DNA of 64,000 nucleotides from Lutjanus erythropterus (lineage: Eukaryota > Chordata > Actinopteri > Lutjaniformes > Lutjanidae): assembly GCA_020091685.1 (NCBI GenBank), contig CM034605.1:7983019-8047018 (forward strand), in the 5' to 3' direction. The notes under the pieces were generated by a model, which saw only the letters and a program-made list of their open reading frames with translations, was not told where the DNA came from and ran no database searches. The stretch's first letter is position 1, and the number at the start of each line of letters is the position of its first letter. This document shows, in pieces, positions 60,622-64,000 of this stretch. The position numbers and the translations under genes were made by a program.

Positions 60622-60713
60622 TCCTAGGCAAAATCCGAAGTGCAGTGGGAAGCGCTCAGCTGCTCATGTCTCAGAAATTCCAGCAATTCTACTGGCTGTG
60701 TCAGCAAAACCTG
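60622..60713 (+). CDS. dlgap2: DLGAP2 exon, GH1 domain continued
   Basis: Entered in phase 1, left in phase 0 at CTG|gtaaga. It encodes ILGKIRSAVGSAQLLMSQKF and QQFYWLCQQNL, identical to human DLGAP2 except for the last residue (Met in human as I recall). The rest of GH1 (starting DPSAMPRPTSQD in human), the PPPIPKKP segment and the Shank-binding C-terminus (ending QTRL) are not found in the remaining 3.3 kb and must lie downstream of the window. Confidence 0.95.
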
Positions 60714-60745
60714 GTAAGAAACCTATCAAAGAGTGGGAGGTAGTC

Positions 60746-60750
60746 TGTGT

Positions 60751-60792
<42 letters not shown>
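60746..60792. repeat. (TG)n microsatellite with CG interruptions
   Basis: TG-rich run beginning about 30 bp after the donor at 60713. Open frames through it are artefacts. Confidence 0.9.
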
Positions 60793-60795
<3 letters not shown>

Positions 60796-60917
60796 TGAAC
60801 GGGCGGATTTCATTTTGGGCCCTAAGGCAAAGACAGGCATGGGGCCCTCCACATCCTCCTTGCTTTCCCACTTTTTCAGTCCTTAGATAAATAATAAGTC
60901 ATAAAAGTAAACTTTCA

Positions 60918-61070
60918 TTTATGGCGGAGTGCAGAGGATGAATTAAGCAGCCTCACAGCCTTAAGAAAGAAGCTGCTCTTCAGTCTGGTTGTATGGCAGC
61001 AGACACTTCTGTATCTCTTGCCAGATGGCAGCAGTGTGAACAGACTGTGGCTGTGGTGGGTATTGTCTAA
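60918..61070. repeat. interspersed repeat fragment (retroelement-like)
   Basis: The blocks 'gcagcctcacagccttaaga', 'aagaagctgctcttcagtct' and 'tgccagatggcagcagtgtg' resemble a repeat often seen in fish genomes. Class not determined. Confidence 0.45.
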
Positions 61071-61544
61071 GTATCCTCCCACTTCCTCCTTTTTTCAGCA
61101 GTAGTTGGGTAGCTGTACTTCATTTTTTAACAGTCTGTACACCAGGCTCAGCAATTTGTTTACATTTAGTTTGCTACTGTCTCTCTGCCTGAATAATTTT
61201 AGCAAATGCACAGTAAGGTCATGGTAAGGTAAGGTCATAAGTCCAAGTTTGTGGGGAGGCCCTAAGATACTCATGAATAAAGCGTAATGATGCCATTTTA
61301 GCATATGGATTTTATTCTTACAGTATAATGTTAATAGATAGAATCCTCAGAGCCCTCAGGAAAACTGGCCTGTAGTGCCTTTTCCCATTGCATTCTTTCA
61401 TCACAGCAATGTATTCTTTGCACAATAAACACACCATTTTTGTTTTTTGTTTCTTTGCTGGCAAACTAAATACCCAAGCCTTGGTAAAGTTTCTCCTTAG
61501 CTGTTTTCTATATTTAGATATGCTGTGTTAAACTTGTCGAAGAT

Positions 61545-61993
61545 GAAAAGAAAAACAAATTTTGAAGATGGTTAAAAAATGTTGCTGGGGGACCCTGATA
61601 AAGCAACTTATAGTCACATCTTCAGTTAGCTAATGTTATCAAACACTAGCTAACGATTGATGTAGGTTAGCCAGCAAAGTAGTTAGTGAGTATCTTTGTA
61701 AAATTAGTTATCAGGTATAACTAGATTGCTAGCATTTGATGTAGATTAGTTAGCTAGTTTGCCAGTGTTTTGCTAAAGAGTAAAATGCTAGCTAACGATT
61801 GATGAAGATTAGCTAGCTAACTAGCATTTTGATATCATTAGCTAACTTGAACCTGCCACAAATAGAAAATATTTAGCATAATAGCAAGAGGAAACATGAC
61901 CGCTTTTGTCCGCAGGAGCGTCCAAAATCAACAAAATATGAAATTTTCCTTGGCAACATTTTTTAACCACCTTCAAATTTTGTTTTTCTTTTC
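61545..61993. mobile_element. TIR element, about 40-bp inverted repeats
   Basis: The arms 61545-61584 and 61954-61993 are reverse complements with about two mismatches (shared core ggttaaaaaatgttg). The interior carries a duplicated 'ctagctaacgattgatg' unit (near 61650 and 61790) and, at 61884-61955, the end of the 'gctactacaagg' MITE family. The element is therefore either related to that family or a composite. Non-coding. Confidence 0.65.
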
Positions 61994-64000
61994 AACATAG
62001 ACCTTCACATAGCTAAGTACAAGAGACAGGAAAGGTGAGATTTGACTGAGTTTCCAAAAGGGCCGGGAGTCAATTGACAATTTTTACAATCAAATCTGTG
62101 TCTCTTCAGCTTCGAGAGAGACATTTTGAAGCCTCTTGTTTGCTCAGCTTGTGTGAATTTATTTGTGAACACGAGGCCTGACTGAGCAAGCGGCAGGTAC
62201 AGAGTGGTGTAATCCTATTGCAGCCAGTCACTTTAAAAAGATGTAACCAATACCATACTGGCTCACAAAATGTAATCTATGGTGCAGATTACTCAAGGTA
62301 GCTCAGAGATATGTGCTTTAGTTGTGTTTATCTTATCACACACACTTGCCAGCCTGATTTGCAGGCAGGCTCTTGTCAGCTATAGAAAAATTCAGAAGGG
62401 CCACTAGTTGAATAGGCCACCTGTACAAACTGTCGACTGTCAAACGTGATTACAGAAAATCTGTTTCTGTTATATTTACAGTAGATATTATCAGATTATC
62501 TTTATACATGTCAATAGCAACAAAAGAAACAACAGACTCAACCATTGCATCAACATAATTATCCATGTTAGCCATGTTTCCATCAACAACTTTTTCAAAA
62601 AAGAGTTAAGTTCCTTAATGGGAGATGGAAACGCTTTTTTCACATAAGTTCTGTTACTCAAACAGTCTCCTCATGGCTCTGTAATACATCCATGATCACT
62701 CTACACAGATCTGACATAGTCCTCCTTACATTAATACATGAAACAAACTGAAATTTCATATTCCATCATGTTTTATACATTGTTTTTCACTGTTTGAAAT
62801 TTGACTGACGCTCTTTTAATTATATTATCTTGTTGTGCCCTCTTCATCTCTTTCTTCTATAGTAGTTTTCTGACTGGAGAGCTGGTGCCATCTATTGCTT
62901 GTTTTGATGAACCAAGTCCTAACAAAAAGTTATAGAGGGAAACAAGCATTTGTTCATATTTGCTTTGGGCAAGTTACTCAAAATTTGGTTAAAATTTGCA
63001 ATGGATGGAACATGGCTAAGAAGTCTTTATGGAGCTCTATGTAAATTATGCATGATTATCCATGAGTGGTATAGTACACATCAAAAAGAAAGGGGTGGAA
63101 AGAAGTTTAAAAAGGAATAAAGTTGGGAGAAATGAACCAGCTGCCATCTTTATTATTCAAACCAATGTATTATCTTTTCTTCAGCTTTGCCATGTATAAA
63201 TAATTTCTCAGTCTTAGTAGAAAAGTCTGATTTTGTTATTTTTCACTGCAACACAGACAAACTTAGCATTCAAGTCTCATGTTAGCCAGGTCCAGTTTTG
63301 TAGCCCATTTGTAAGCTCCAGATCAGAATTTAAATAGTGAAACTATTCATTTTTTTTTCTATATGCATCAATCAGTAAATGTCACATTGGAATTCTAAGT
63401 GAGAAAAGAAAAATGAGCAGCAGTGTAGTGTACAAAGCATTAGAGTCCAAAAACACAGGCTGCGGTGTGAAATTAACTTTCATCATTAGAAACAGTTCTA
63501 CACTCCTTTATGTGTCCTCACAACCTTCAATACACATTTAATGCTTTAACCGGCACTAACAAGCTGAAGCAAAGCTCCCTGAATATCATTGATTGTGGAA
63601 AGCTACAACCCTGAGAATCAATAGCTATCCAGCACATTTCTATGTGACCTGAATGTTTTTGAAATGAACAATACATGAGCGTGGACGGGTGTGTTGTCAA
63701 TGATGCAGCTTTGTCCTGAGCCAAACTTGAGCTTAAACAGACCTAAATATCCAGACACCAGCCGTACTATCGCTCATCCAGTGCAGGAACACACATAGGG
63801 TCAGGAATTTCTGCCTCGTATTTTTCTTGCACTGTTCTCAACTCATTTTATTGATCTGAGCCAAGTACCCAATATTTCAAATGAAGTTGGTGTGGAGTTA
63901 TGAGAGATAGTGTTGCTGTTTTTGCAATGTGCAGCAGAAAGTGCTCATTCAGGGGGAGTGGGAGTTGAAACAGGGATTAGACACGGTGTACCAGCCTTTT

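Larger units (their letters stand above)
60714..64000. other. dlgap2 intron, 3' part of window
   Basis: No exon is seen. It holds a TG run (60746-60792), a repeat fragment (about 60918-61070), a TIR element (61545-61993) and otherwise nothing I can name. Confidence 0.7.

Noticed and set aside
60714-64000. Remaining GH1 and Shank-binding exons of dlgap2
   Set aside because: No frame resembling DPSAMPRPTSQD, PPPIPKKP or the QTRL end was found; they must lie beyond the window.

Overview
The window is vertebrate nuclear DNA, almost certainly from a percomorph teleost fish. It is AT-rich, intron-dominated and full of CA/TG microsatellites. It also carries several interspersed repeats whose sequences I recognise as common in percomorph genomes (about 1540-1812, 27886-28600, 39723-40700, 52925-53170, 57250-57372). 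Nothing prokaryotic, no CRISPR array and no rRNA is present.

Nearly everything belongs to one plus-strand gene, the fish orthologue of DLGAP2 (SAPAP2/GKAP2), a postsynaptic scaffold protein. I found nine exons with consensus splice sites and matching reading phases: 3573-4717, 19729-19943, 29921-29989 (a likely 69-nt cassette), 32212-32371, 34245-34461, 49712-50097, 59828-59916, 60064-60503 and 60622-60713. The first is not the true first exon, because its frame stays open upstream of the usual internal Met. The last stops early in the GH1 domain, so at least one more exon on each side lies outside the window. Without the cassette, the other eight exons encode about 914 residues. They include guanylate-kinase-binding repeats (R-x-x-S-Y-x-x-A), a PPPVPPR motif, two dynein-light-chain motifs (SIGIQV, SVGIQV) and the start of the C-terminal GH1 domain.

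The most unusual feature is in the 15-kb intron 34462-49711: a single intact open frame running to 38855. Its only in-frame acceptor (36214) has the phase that the upstream dlgap2 exon requires. A strong donor at 38712/38713 has the phase that the downstream exon requires. It is therefore either an exactly 833-codon cassette exon or, read through to the stop at 38853-38855, an alternative terminal exon. The latter would replace the light-chain-binding and GH1 parts of the protein. It encodes a short predicted helical/coiled segment, a Gly-rich stretch, a long acidic Pro/Asp/Ser-rich region and three tandem 29-residue repeats. I do not recognise its family and know of no described DLGAP isoform containing it.

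The introns otherwise hold non-autonomous transposon relics: fold-back elements, a TTAA-flanked MITE, a hAT-like element, a THAP-domain relic, short MITEs and simple repeats. One minus-strand open frame with a signal-peptide-like start (14228-14463) is flagged as a weak candidate.
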